DNA of 64,000 nt from Branchiostoma floridae (Eukaryota; Chordata; Leptocardii; Amphioxiformes; Branchiostomatidae), in assembly GCF_000003815.2 (NCBI RefSeq), contig NC_049981.1, forward strand, positions 18,089,041-18,153,040. Direction: 5' to 3'. Within the stretch, counting starts at the first letter, position 1; every line of letters starts with the position of its first letter. Below the pieces are notes generated by a model. That model made no database searches. It saw only the letters and a list, made by a program, of their open reading frames with translations, and was not told the DNA's origin. A program made the translations under genes and the position numbers. Positions 12,201-24,300 of this stretch are shown piece by piece.

Positions 12201-12583
12201 TTCTACAGTTTTCTATATGGCCATTTTGAGTTAGAGGAACAGGGACAGTTAAAGAGGAACAGCAGCTGATAGTAAGAGGTAGACAGCAGTAGAGATTGGT
12301 CTATTTTTGTTGTAGCATGTTAGTTAATACAAGTTTCAGTACTGTCCAGATAGAAACTGACAGTAGAGTTCAGTATTATAAAGATCATAGGATAATCTTA
12401 CCAGTATGTTGTTGTCCGGTACATTACAAGAATGAAAGTGGCTGATTTACTGAACTGTTACTGAAATATAACTGTTAGTAACTGTTCAGTAATGGCAGTC
12501 ACATTTGGTACTGATAATTTACCCAACAGTAAATATATGATTCATTTGTCTTTCTTCCTGAACAGGAACACAAAGGCCAGTGA
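3232..12583 (+). CDS. DAPP1: DAPP1-like SH2 + PH adaptor
   Basis: Exons: 3232-3272, 5808-5930, 6585-6718, 8407-8546 (4a) or 9141-9286 (4b), 10433-10480, 10790-10852, 11450-11535, 11718-11805, 12566-12583. All phases match; with 4a the product is 246 residues (human DAPP1 is about 280). Residues 14-100 form an SH2 domain (WYHGDLSRH, phosphotyrosine-pocket arginine in GSYLLRSS, HFANQPLIGGESG). A PH domain follows (KEGYLTKQG, WKTRWFVL, ending EEANEWMKLLKWKL) with the basic pattern used to bind PtdIns(3,4,5)P3 and PtdIns(3,4)P2. In vertebrates DAPP1/Bam32 moves to the plasma membrane after PI3-kinase activation and is phosphorylated on one tyrosine by Src kinases; that tyrosine lies in exon 4. 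There are two start codons in a row (MMAG). It ends in EHKGQ, without the longer vertebrate tail. Confidence 0.9.
4046..5116. mobile_element. Non-autonomous DNA transposon with short TIRs (DAPP1 intron 1)
   Basis: The ends are inverted copies: ACCTCCATGAAAA at 4046-4058 and TTTTCATGGAGGT at 5104-5116, each flanked by T/A, which suits a TA target site (Tc1/mariner-like). Inside are a TG/TCTG microsatellite (4078-4130) and several short motifs with TTTGCATAATTAATGAG. There is no transposase frame. A related TTTGCATAAT-rich sequence is at about 46850-47395. Confidence 0.65.
5436..5654. mobile_element. MITE family A, copy 1 (DAPP1 intron 1)
   Basis: About 219 bases with imperfect terminal inverted repeats starting TAACGCTAGTTCACC and ending GGTGAACTAATGTTA; each extends about 30 bases inward through CTTTATCCG and GGGTAACCT. 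No coding capacity. Four more copies are in the window (16247-16536, 23093-23321, 27708-27935, 29248-29694). Confidence 0.75.
6768..7668. repeat. 19-base minisatellite (DAPP1 intron 3)
   Basis: About 47 imperfect head-to-tail copies of a 19-base unit, typically GCGCACCTGTTTCTCTCTT, fill some 900 bases. The unit has almost no stop codon in any frame, so long false open frames appear on both strands (cysteine/leucine/serine-rich on plus, arginine/glutamate-rich on minus). It begins about 50 bases after the donor of exon 3. Confidence 0.9.
8011..8320. repeat. Dispersed repeat family B, copy (DAPP1 intron 3)
   Basis: Starts GCCATGTTGATTTGG and ends in the inverse, AACATAGCCTAAA; about 310 bases. 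Related copies or fragments: 11565-11683, 17575-17906, 24009-24140, 33409-33627, 38973-39288 and 54570-54870. The imperfect inverted ends and lack of coding frame suggest a MITE. Confidence 0.6.
8407..8546 (+). other. DAPP1: DAPP1 exon 4a (alternative phosphotyrosine exon)
   Basis: 140 bases, entering in phase 1 and leaving in phase 0. It encodes LLRHPYPRQV, then the tyrosine in EPPVYDQVGI, then GKTEDDL, which is also in human DAPP1 (RTEDDL). The acceptor is CTGTAG and the donor GTAAGT. It is the closer of the two copies to the vertebrate exon. Confidence 0.85.
9141..9286 (+). other. DAPP1: DAPP1 exon 4b (alternative phosphotyrosine exon)
   Basis: 146 bases, also entering in phase 1 and leaving in phase 0, with acceptor CTGTAG and donor GTGAGT. 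It encodes VLRHPYSRNV and the tyrosine in EPDVYDTVTV, but lacks the TEDDL segment and is serine/threonine-rich at its end. Splicing 4a to 4b would break the frame, so the two must be alternatives. Confidence 0.82.
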
Positions 12584-12643
12584 CCATACTAACTGAGGCC
12601 ATCAAGGATTTTGCCAAAGATTGATAAGAAGAAACAAGATACA

Positions 12644-13536
12644 ATGTAACATGCATTGGCATAATACCGGTCATAAGCCTTATACCGGTCGATTAAAAAT
12701 AGTGGAACTTAAAGAGATCTACACATGCAACAATAGTTATTTCTGAGGTTTGCACACTTCAGACATCTAGGTGTCCAATACATAATTTACAAAGCATCGA
12801 TAACAATGCATTCGAAGACAACAAGGCCAAAAGTTTTCAGGTCATTTTCGGGGCAGGCGAGCTCGTCGTGGGACAAACACACTGTCACGTTCATCGCCAG
12901 ATTTGTAGATAATAATCACATGTGCTCACGGCACAAGACGAGCATGATTCAACAGCAATCTTGAATTTCTTTTGGTGACCTACAACTCGTGTAAAAGTGT
13001 GAGGAACCGTTGCATTATCGCCCGGATCTACGGCTGAATGGGTCAAATTGAACGTACGCCGCCATTTTCCCGCCATTTTTAATGCTACGGCCAGCAGTAA
13101 GTTTTACGTCATAGCGGTTGTGACGGACCAAAATTAAATGAAAATTCTTGTCAGTATACGCCCATTTTCTCATGACTTTTTGTATGCTCATGCAGATTTT
13201 TGTTTTGTGCAACTACTAACAGGAAAGAAAGGAACAACAGAGGATGTATAAAGGTACATAGCGGCAGTTAATTGTGCCGTGTTTCGTTCGACCGGTATAG
13301 TGCACCCTCTTCCAACCACGCGCCCGTTCTCCGTGCAATTCCGCGGTGTGTTCCAATTACAATATTATGTTTTTAGCAGGCCAGAGAGACAAAACAATTT
13401 ACACAGAAGAAGTGGCAAAGCTAAGCTGTAACAGCAACATGTAACTGGAGAAAATGATGCGTTGATCATTTGCCAAATTAGCATTGCTTGAGAAATTGCA
13501 GTAAACCGACCGGTATCATGCCAATGGATGTTACAT
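12644..13536. mobile_element. Non-autonomous DNA transposon with about 29-base TIRs after DAPP1
   Basis: Both ends carry the pattern ATGTAACAT-x-CATTGGCAT-x-ATACCGGTC in inverted orientation (12644-12672 and 13508-13536), with two mismatches. The 893-base interior repeats ACCGGT near its ends and has no long frame. It starts only about 60 bases after the DAPP1 stop codon, so the DAPP1 3' untranslated region must contain it or stop just before it. Confidence 0.75.
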
Positions 13537-15390
13537 TCCTCTTAACATGCTGTCATTTTACTTAAGCTTGCTGTGTTATTATTAGATTTAGATAGAGATT
13601 TATGAAATCTAGAAGTGCCTCAAGTTTATTTATTACATTTACACCAGAAAGCACTGCATTTATGTCTTTACAATTATGCAGAAATATTAGATAATAATGA
13701 AATTCAACATTTCTTGATCACAGTATATTACATGTAGCTCCAAGAGCTGTTAAAATGGGGATGTGGGGCATTTACCTGAGCCAGTATTCGAGGGCAGCAG
13801 ACCATGACCAACGAGATTTTACAGCTTGTATCTGAAGCAAATGATTTTAAAGACATTTGCCCTAGGAAAAAAATGTTTCTGGATACCCAGCAGACCCTAG
13901 CAAAAACCTGCCAACTGTAGCCTTTTTATGGATCAACTGATGGCAAGGGACATCTAATGTTCCATATGGGTGATAAAAACATTGGTAACTTATTTTTATC
14001 ATGTTCTCCTGGCATGTCTGTTGCAATAGAAAATTGTACTTGTACAATGTATATCTGTAAAATATGAAAATACCAGTTCCCTGATGCATTTAAGATTTAC
14101 GTTCATTTGTTAAAGTTAATTTGTCGGATCATTTCAGCTGAAATCTAGATCTAGATCAAAGAGAGAAATCTAAGAGAGAATCCGACCCTGATTTGTTCAG
14201 AAGCACAATGTTTATTTTCCTGTATACGTACCTTATCCAAGATGCAGTATGTAGATAGGAGACACAGTTAGTTTTAAAAAAGTTGTATCATTAGTTAAGT
14301 GCACTTGGGTATGTCATACATGTATGTCTTCTGAGGTGAGGTTCATTATCAAAGAGTGACTGAGATCTGCTTTGTAACATACTGCATACCTCAAAAGTAT
14401 CATTATCAATGGACCACCATTCTGATGCCTAACTCTACAGTCATCCCTGGCAACACTTAGTGATACCTGCATAGTTTTCAGTTATGCCAGGGTCACATTT
14501 TCAAACTTGGGCCAGGCCAGCTGATTCTGGCTCATGCTCATGAGTGATTTGTGTGTATGTTATCTGTCATACTTTCTGTCCAAGCAAACTGCCCAGCCAA
14601 GCCCCTGTTTGGAAATCACTCACACTAGCATTGAGTTGAAGCTGTTATTAGTATTCTCTTTTCTATCTGTACATGTTGTTGTTTTGTTATCTAACTATAC
14701 ATGCACTTTAACATTTTATCTTGTTGAGATATTAGGATATAGCCTTTGAAATAGATAGGTGAATATGATATCAGAGTGTGACTTAGCTTCTTTGAGCAAA
14801 TCAGTTCTTTTCAGGAATGCACTAGTACCAACCATACAGAAGCATATTTTGTGATCTCTAGATTTAATGGCAATTGCAATTCAATGGTATACACAGTGTA
14901 ATTATATTATCAGACTATGTATTGCATCATACAATGGTGTCATGGGGCTTTGAATTCACATTTCAACTACATACATGTACATGTACATAGCTTGTACATT
15001 CCAATCATTGTGCCTAATAAAGAAGTTCAACTCGTATGAATAACAGTCTCTGCCAAAGATGATTAAAAAAATTATTGTCTCGAGGACCCTCCCTCCGTCC
15101 CGGGACAAATTTCACTCCATTTGTCCCAAAATCATCATATGAAGTAGATGAAAATGCATTTTTGCCAGCTTTAAATTACATTCAACAACAAAAGCAACAA
15201 CAATTGGACTCCCAAACAGTGAATTTGTGAATTTGAATAAAAGGAAACAATTGAATTGTCGCAATTTGAATTAAGTCAAACAGTGAATGGGAAAGAAACA
15301 TAGCTAAAGCTGGAGACAGTCCTGGTAGAAAGTGACTGGACTCCATTACAATCGGTAGTGTGAAAACAGATATCTTCATCAGAATACAAG
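13537..15390. other. Intergenic region between the DAPP1 and NAALADL1 3' ends
   Basis: No exon seen. At about 14480-14640 is a stretch similar to 960-1160 (both hold TCACATTT-CAAAC and a later ACACTAGCATT), probably a decayed transposon pair. An AATAAA lies near 15016 on the plus strand and could be a distal DAPP1 poly(A) signal, but this is uncertain. Confidence 0.4.
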
Positions 15391-18300
15391 CTATGACTCC
15401 ATTCCAGCTTCTGTTAATATGCTAGCTGCTGATTGGATGATGAACGTTATGACTGACAGGCGTTTGTTGATGGCATCCAAACGTTGTTCAGGATTCATGA
15501 TGCTGTCATCCAGGATGGCGTCGGTCAGACTTGGGAAGGCAGCGGATGAGGAGTTGAACCTGCTGAATCCTGCCGCAACATGCCTGCATGGGGTCATGCA
15601 GGGAAGGCAGTCATGTTTAGAATCACACCAGAACATCTCACCAGAGAGCACAAACTTACATGTTCATCATTTCTTTCCAAGCTAAAAAGCTATCTACCAC
15701 CCAAAGTCATGACCATAACCTGTCCAGAACAGGAGATGCAGAAAAAGAAATTCTGCTGCAGTACCAAGGAAAGCTGCCATGTGGCCAAAAATCTTAAGAC
15801 TTAAACTACATACCAAATTCATGAAATCCACTGATAGCTTCTTGCTTTATGCTGTTCAACCACACATATGTACAAAAATACAAACACAATGTATACCTGG
15901 CATCAAAGCACATTCAAGAATCATCAGTGACATTGTGGACTTGGGGTGCTCTCCTGACTCAGAGTCAAAAGGTGTTTCGTCCAATGTTGGGCCCTTGGGA
16001 AAGGCACCACTCATTTCTTTTCTCAACTTAGTTAAGCACCTTAATGTACTGTTATGCCTTGATGGTGTTTACTAGTTATATAACATGAATGGTTCTGTTA
16101 CATTACATGTATAATGTTACATGACTAACATACCAGAGGAAGGGTGGTCCTGGCAGGCCTAGTGGGTCAATGAATGCTCTCTCCAGGTACAGTAACTTGT
16201 CGTTTAGAGCACGGACATCCAGGGGACTGGAACGAAAACATGATCAATGATAGTTCACCTATATCGGTGGGGTAGCCTATAGTGTTGTTTTTTTTATATC
16301 AAATTGATGGATGGTGGTTTCAAATTGCAATATTTTTTTAACATTTCATTTTCCACTTGATGTCCCTAAATACTACTCTCCAAGCAGAGGTTAGGCTCCG
16401 GCTGTTTTTAACGGTTTTTTAGTCGTTTTTATCGGGCTTTCTATTTTGTCATTTTTGTTGAAGTACGCCAGCCAAACCTGTTTTTAAAGGCGATGGATAC
16501 ACTAGTTACCCCAGGGATAAAGGTAAACTAGCGTTACAGACATATTAATCCCTTCAGATGGTTTTAAAACGGATGTTAATTCGTAGTGTTTTGAGTGGCA
16601 TCTTTCATTCTTTTCCAAAGAATAAATTGCCAGAATAACTTGAACACTGAGGTATGAAATTTACAGCTGTTGTTTTTTTAGTTTCATATCATATCCTAAA
16701 CCAGAAACTACAGTCAAATGCAACCAACTTCAGTTTGTTGACATCTCCAATCTTCCTCTCCAATCTCACTGCAGCAGAAGTGAAGTTGGTGACTGCTGAT
16801 TCAAGATATTCTATCAGAAAAAGAAGGCAAGATGATAAAATGTGTTTTTACAAGTACACATCTTTAAGATACATATTTCTTTTAATAAAACCATGCTAGA
16901 CTTAAAAGTAAACACCCAAAACCTTCCTTACCAAGGGAAACACCTTGTGCCGTCAGCACCTCCCCATGTTCTAACTGCACACCTGTCAGATAGGCCTGCA
17001 TCTTGTCCGCAAACGACAGGAGGTCAAAGGGTAGGATCATGGAATCAGAGAGGACGCGCACTGTTTCTATGGCGACCCGAGCCACTGCTTGGTGAGCCTT
17101 AAACTCAGGGTCAATAAACCGTTTGACATAATCGAAGGTATCGAAGGCAGTGTGGTAGGCGGGATAGATGGGCACTGGCTGGACACCTGGTTTCTCCTGG
17201 ATACAAATAAAGCATTTACAGTGTTTGTTAACACACATTAGGTTGTAATTCTCCTACAAACAGCCTCGTCCCCAGCCTACGTGTTAGTTACATTATGGAG
17301 GCTCTGATAAACCAAGCTGAGATTTCCAGTTGTGTTGGCATGGCATCTCACAAGCTGTCAGCAAATCAGAATCTGATTTAACTAAAAAAACATTTATTAA
17401 GCAATTCTCTGATTGGCTGGCAGCTGGTTGGAAGCCACGCCCACAAAAGAGGATACCTCAGCCCAGTTTTGAGCCTCCCCAAGGTAGATTGTATTAGCTA
17501 CAGATGAGACTGTACATTATTGGGGAATGTAGATTATACAAATGCATAAGGCCTTGTTGATGCGATTGTCTGAGTGATATCCTCTCTAAGCACCAAAATT
17601 GACGCAAGCATGCGGAAGAAAAAAAATTGGCAAAAAAAGTTGCCTTCATTATGAAACCTAAATCGTCTGGAAGTGTGAAGAAATGACTTAAAACACAGAG
17701 TATGGTAAACGTAACAGTAGATTCTTCAGTTTTGCTCTTCCACATCTTTGACTTTGGAACTAACTTTGGCAATCAATATCCATTTTCCAGTATTTTTTTG
17801 CCTGTTACAGCACATAAGTGCTCATTTTGGAGCTGCTTTGTACAATTTAACGTTACAGTATGGTTAAAAACTTTTTTATTATATAGTCGAATCAACATGG
17901 CCTAAATGTGATATCCCATCTGAAACAACTCTATCTCTTGCTCTCTGTGCTATTCTGACAGAAATCTGGGGATATCAAGTGAGTACTCACACGATTTTGA
18001 ACAAACATGAGATCAACAGATGGAATCCCAAGTCGATGGTAGAACACGACATAATCACTACCACGGCCCATTTCAAGGAACCTGAAAAGAAAAGAAAGTA
18101 AATTAAACCTAAATTCAAAAGGTCGTGGGTAATTTGGATAGGATAGCCTCTATGTGTGGTACGTGGATGGTGTTCAACACCAATGACAGGTTTGTGTATT
18201 CGTTTTGTGGTGTTCAGATAAAGTGGACTAGGGACATGTTTGTTTACCTGTGTGTAGATGGGGTTTGCCACCAAGGATATGTGGTGGATGGCATTCAGCA

Positions 18301-21300
18301 CCAAGGACAGGTGCGATAATACTATTTTTTGTGTATATGATGTCCATCACCCAGGACAGGTGTGTTAACCAGTATGCAAATGCCATTCAGCACCGAAGAT
18401 GTGTGTGCTTATTTATGTAGGTGGAATTCAGCACCAAGGACAGGTGTGTTAACCTGTGTATGGATGGTGTTTGGCATCAGGGACAAGTATGTTTATATAT
18501 ATGTGTGTGTGGATGGTGTTAAGCACCAAGGATATGTGTTTTATCTGTGTATGGATGGTGTTCAGACAGGCATGTTTAGCTGTGTGTGAACGGTGGTCGG
18601 CATTAAGGACAAATATGTGTCTATTTGTGTTGGGATGGTGTTCAGCACCAAGGTCAGGAGCGTTCATTTGTGTGTGGATGGTGTTCAGCCTGAGGGCTCG
18701 GAGCATTTATTTGTGAATGGCATTCAGTACTTTTACTTCAGTATTTTAAATGTGTGTGGATGGCATTCAGCGTCAAGGACATATGCGTTTATTTGTGTGT
18801 GACTGCCATTCAGCACTGTTTTATTAAGGAATCTCATCTGTATTGGTAGTAATCATTGTGCAATGCTTAAGTTTCTTCCAACAGGTATAAACGGATCAAA
18901 TTTTCAACTGTCGTCTTCTTATATTGATCCTGAAGAAGGCAACAGTGGTCGTTGAAAATTTGGATCAGTGTATACCTTTGTTTTGGAAGAAAGTTGAGCA
19001 TTATACTATAAAACAGACGTGTTTATCTGAGTGTGGATAGCGTTCAGCACTAAGGACAGATCCTACCATATGGCACTGTAAGTACTATTTCTACCATATA
19101 CCCTGTAAGTACTATTTCTGACACGTTACCGCGGAGTTTCAGCTGGTTGTCCATTGACGTTTGGTGTGTTTTCAACCATAGTCTCGTACAAGCTTTTCTC
19201 AAGGCCCGCCCTCTTCATGCGAGACTTTCTGTTTCCCGCATCTGACACGAGACTCCTTTCATGAGATGGTACCTGAGGCACATATAAAAGACTTTTGCGT
19301 TTTTTCAAGTCCATGTGAGTGCGTATTGATTTGTTTGGGGGTTCGGGTAAAGTTTGCAGAAAAGACGTTGCATTTTACCTGTACCAGCTTATTTATGAAA
19401 CGGACAAAAAATGATTGTTTGGCCGGAAACTTTACCTAAGACCCAAACCTGTAAATATGAAAGTCATACGGACTTGAATATATGCACAATTATTAACGGG
19501 GCCTTCAGACAAAATGCTTCCATAAACAAACGTTTTCAGTTCAGAAACAGGACGAAAGTGTCAATCCACAAGCACAAGTATTATTACTGTGTAAGAAATG
19601 GTCACGCGAACGTCCAGGACACATTAGTTTGGCATTTGCCACGTGTCATAATCAATTGAAAAGAAATGGAGACATGAGTTACATGATCATTGTGAACATC
19701 AATTGTCGACAACAAACAGGACATGAAATGTTACCTTCTTCGTAGCATCAAAGATGGCTGTCTGCAAGAGCTTGCTACCGCGCACCCGCATGGTATCATT
19801 TGCTGGAAAGAGACACACTTTAAGCTTTGTATCAATATGTTGTTGTGCCTTGTAGTGCCTTAGGTGGCACATAGGTCAGCAAGCCTCTTTGATGTTTCTT
19901 GATATATTTTACAGGGGGAGCATGCTGCACCCTCACCTTTGAACGCACCTCCTCGAACACGGGATCCCCATTTTACGCGTCTTTGGAAAGTTAGGCGTAG
20001 CCCCAACCAAGATACCCTGTCTCCGCGACTCGAACCAGGCCTCCCAATTACCAATTAGTTGGAAACAGGAGCACAACTTTGAGAGCCGTCAACATTTGTG
20101 CCACAAGGACATCTCTGCATCAAATATGACTGTCTTTGAAATTCCTTTGATATGTTCTTTACACCTATTTCGTTAGGTATACAATTTTGAAAATATACGT
20201 ATATCTGCATGTGAGCAATTCTGTACTTTGTTCACTCACTTCTAGCACAGATAAAAACAGCTATTTTAGCAGAGTTTCTGTGCTTTGCTGTGAAAATTTT
20301 AAAACGCTCAAAAGTTTTGTTCATTCTGTTGTTGTGTGGATAAAAACACACTTATAGAATGTTTTACATACCCATAACTGCTATATCCACGTTAATGTAG
20401 GCAACAGCTCTTTGTGTCAAGGTCTTGACATACTCCTGAAATGACAAAAACGTAACGTTAGCAAGGCAAAATATTTTTGTCTTTGTCGCACGTCGCTTTA
20501 ATGCATAGAATCTAACGTTATATGAAAGAAACCTATGTTGAATTCCTTGATGAAGGATAGACGTCCAGGTAAACAATTGTTGAAGGCAATAATCGATATC
20601 TGCAACTGGATAAGGTGTTTAATTATCTCAGGACATTTCGACTGACATCAATCACTCTTCTATGTTGAATACGGGTCTGTACTAAATAATATGATACTAA
20701 GAAAGCTATAAGGAGATTACGTTGACAATACACAATTATTGAGTTCTAAGAACCACAAGAGATGAAATGGCGTACTTCTGCCCATTCAGTTGACCCTATC
20801 AAACCGAATTCCTCCGAACCCCAACTGCCAAATACTATGGTCCTCTTCGGTCTCCAACTTCCTACAATAAATGGATAGTGACAAAGAAAATTGTTGCTTG
20901 AATCAAAAGAAAAAGAAGACTAACACAAAGACATAGCACTAATTGCCACACAAATGATCGCACTAACGTTACCTTACGCAGGTTATGTACCTCAACCGAG
21001 CGCTCATTGAATAGCTCCCATAATAAAACACAGCAGCCGGTTCAGAACCTGGCACAGCAACTTTTAAAAATTATCTTTTTTTTTCTAGAAGCAGACTTCT
21101 ATGTTCATTGAACAAACTTTTACAAAAGGAATTGCATAAACTGCTTACTAAAATTTCTACAACAACGGCGGAAAGACATACCAGACTTGACGAGTGCGCC
21201 AAGGACCCGTATGATCTCTAGCATACAGGCGGTGCCAGAGGTCGGGTCCACCGCCCCATACACCCAGCCGTCACGGTGATTTCCGTACAGAACGTAACGA

Positions 21301-24300
21301 TCTAAAAGAGATTCGCAATAGACATATCCTTTTTAACTGAAGCCAGTTAATGTTAACACGGAATAGTTTCATTTTTATACTGTTATCATTGAGGCGGCCG
21401 ACTACTCTCTCTTTGTAGCCAGGAGCTGAATTGTGAGGAACTTACAGAAACCGCAAGGGCCTGTAGCGGCTCTCGTTCGGCGCTTTAACTCCGAAAACCA
21501 GTAATTGCCCATGGGCGGCCATAGGACTGTCGGTTTTGAAACTCGAGTGTTTTCGATATATGTGGTGGGTTCTTGACGGTGAAGCTGTCAGCCATCGGAT
21601 CTTCGCCATGGTTGAATAAAACTCTTGGCTGTGTAAAACAGATTTCATTATTCATTAGTTCGAGATCACTTTCAGAAGAACCCCTGAGCGGAAAGGATGA
21701 CCTAGCCTTACCCGGTTCCACACTACCCCTGATGGTGCCGATGACGTTGTAGGTTCTCCTCAGAACGTTTTGATTGGTCACTTTCAAATGCACCTTCCTG
21801 TGGTTAAAACAGCAGGTATGTACGACATAAGATAATTTTCAAAGAAAATTCCATAGCTATACAGTAAGGTATGCATTTATAACTTTCGAACGTTGACAGA
21901 TTCTCTCAGTAGAAGATCACATTTCGAAATCATGTTTCCCGCCTTAGTTACAGTTTTAGTGACGAGTAAGAGAGAAAGACAGGGATACTAATGAACACAC
22001 GCACACCACAACCAACCTGTTAGCGTACGGTCCCACAAAGCCGGGTCCTACCGAGTAGTTAAACCCAAGCCCGCCCTGCCAGTCACTTGGAGCCGCTGGG
22101 CCGGACAGGTGTCTGTCAAAAATACAAGTGAAAGGGATCTCAAGAACTCAAGAAAGAGGTGAGATAATCTTTCCACTTGTCGTGAAGACAGATGTTGTGG
22201 AAAGGTTCATTGTTCCGATGAAATTCCCCTTCGACAAGTAAGGTTACAATGACTAGTGGACCAAGCCCAATGGGTCCCTTTCCAGTAGCATGCATGCGGA
22301 GAAACACATACATCCCCAGCTGCCTCTACTTTGCTCCATAACTGATTTTATCACCAATCGAAATCTTTGTAGTGATCACCTCATGAGTGTGGCAGCATCC
22401 TCCCATCCTATTGGCTGAGTGGGGATTGACGCCAGCCCAGTTGCTGTGATGTTGTTGATGTCTGTGCGGTAGGCGTATTCTGTGCACAAGTGTACAGGCT
22501 TTATACACGGGAAGGTATACAAACTAGAAGTTCTGCCACAATAGAAAGCCGTTAGGAGGCCCGTTATGAGAGTTGACCTTCATTTGCCTGTACCCTACCA
22601 ACTTACCAATTGTAATAATGATCTATCGGCAGCTTCTCGACTTATACCATTCACACAAACACACACACACACACACACACATACATACATACGCAAAGAC
22701 AGGTCTATCAAATGCTTGGAATGATTGATGTTTAGTACCAGGATGTTTATTACTTGTGTGTGGATGGCGTTTAGCACCAAGGACAGGTGTACGTTGACGG
22801 GTGGTGTTAAGAACTAGGGACAAGTGTGTTCAGCACCAAGGACAGGTGTGTTTGTGGGTGGGTGGTGTTCAGCACCAAGGACAGCAGTGTTACCTGTGTG
22901 TGGATGATGCGCAGCACCATTGATCACAAGTTCGATGTATGATGAATCAAAGATGAACCCTAATTTATAACACAAAATTGGACTGACATACATTTCGACT
23001 GTCTAACTCTGTCAAGAAGAAAATGGGAAAGTCTGATTATTGTGTTTAGAATTACAGTGCAATTTTGGTCCGGAATCTCTTCTACCTATACAGATGGAGT
23101 TCGATCACCCCAGTTTGTGCGGTAACCTATACCCGTTCTTTTAAAAGCATGGTTAGGACGGTGGTTTGAAACCACCGTCCTAACCTTGCTTTTAAAAGAA
23201 CGTATGTTTTTCAAACTGTTAAAGCTTGAAACCACCGTCCGTCAACTTAATATCCCTAAATACCGTTTTTTTTTTAACAACGGATATAGGTTACCCCGCG
23301 GAGGATTGTGAAATAGCGTTACCCTTTGCCGGGTATCCTGGTGTCAAGAGGTCACCGTAATCGCCGTTGAGGGAGCCGCGTTGCACGCCGGATCCGGAGA
23401 GAAACCACGTTTCCGGGTAGTTGGGTCCGTCAGGGTTGCCATAGTCTCCCGGGTCGGAGTACACGATGACGCCCAGCGCGCCAAACTTTTCCGCGTTCAC
23501 AGCCTGAGGAAAGTGAAAGTGATGTCGATCCAAATTAGCTCACCGAACAATCGTTCACTGGTCGTCGTGACAGAGAAGGCATGTGCTATGCACAGTATTT
23601 ACAGGTTCATTGTGGTGGAGAAATTTATTTTGATTCATCATTTTGATAAATGCGTAAACTTTACACTTTCCCATTGAAAAGAATAATCAGACAAAATCTG
23701 TGGCTTGATAGGTTGAAACATCATGCAGCAAATGTAGTGCGATGCATGTTCTTTGAAAAAAAAAGCTTTGGTCAGATTCCCTCAAAGTTATGCGACAACG
23801 TAAGGCTGTCATGAGGTCACCTTGTCCCCACGACCGACGGCTCCGTATTTCACGATGACGATTTTTCCCGCCAAGTCCACACCCTGGTCCACTAGATACT
23901 GGAAATCTTCCATAGAGCCGTGATTGGCGAATACCAGGTCACCCTATGGGGAAAAATAAAAAGTTGTCCCTGGAAGTCAATTGAATTATGAAAACTAATG
24001 CCATCAAAAAAGGCCACAGTGAGTTCATTATATGGATGACATTCTCTGGGCACTCAAACATAGATGCTGCGTTGGAAGAAAAAAGCAACTGGGCCAAAAA
24101 AAAGTTGCGTTCATTATGAAATCTAAGATCTCATACCAATTCGTACGATCTAAAAGGGTATTATAGCACCACACACCACAGTGACAGTGAAGTTCGTGCC
24201 ACGCTAGCTTTTACGTATAAATTTTACGTAGTGTTTAAGATTTTGTCGCATTATTTTTTTTTTACTCGGGGTCTCGGATAAATACTGTATGGTGCGAACT

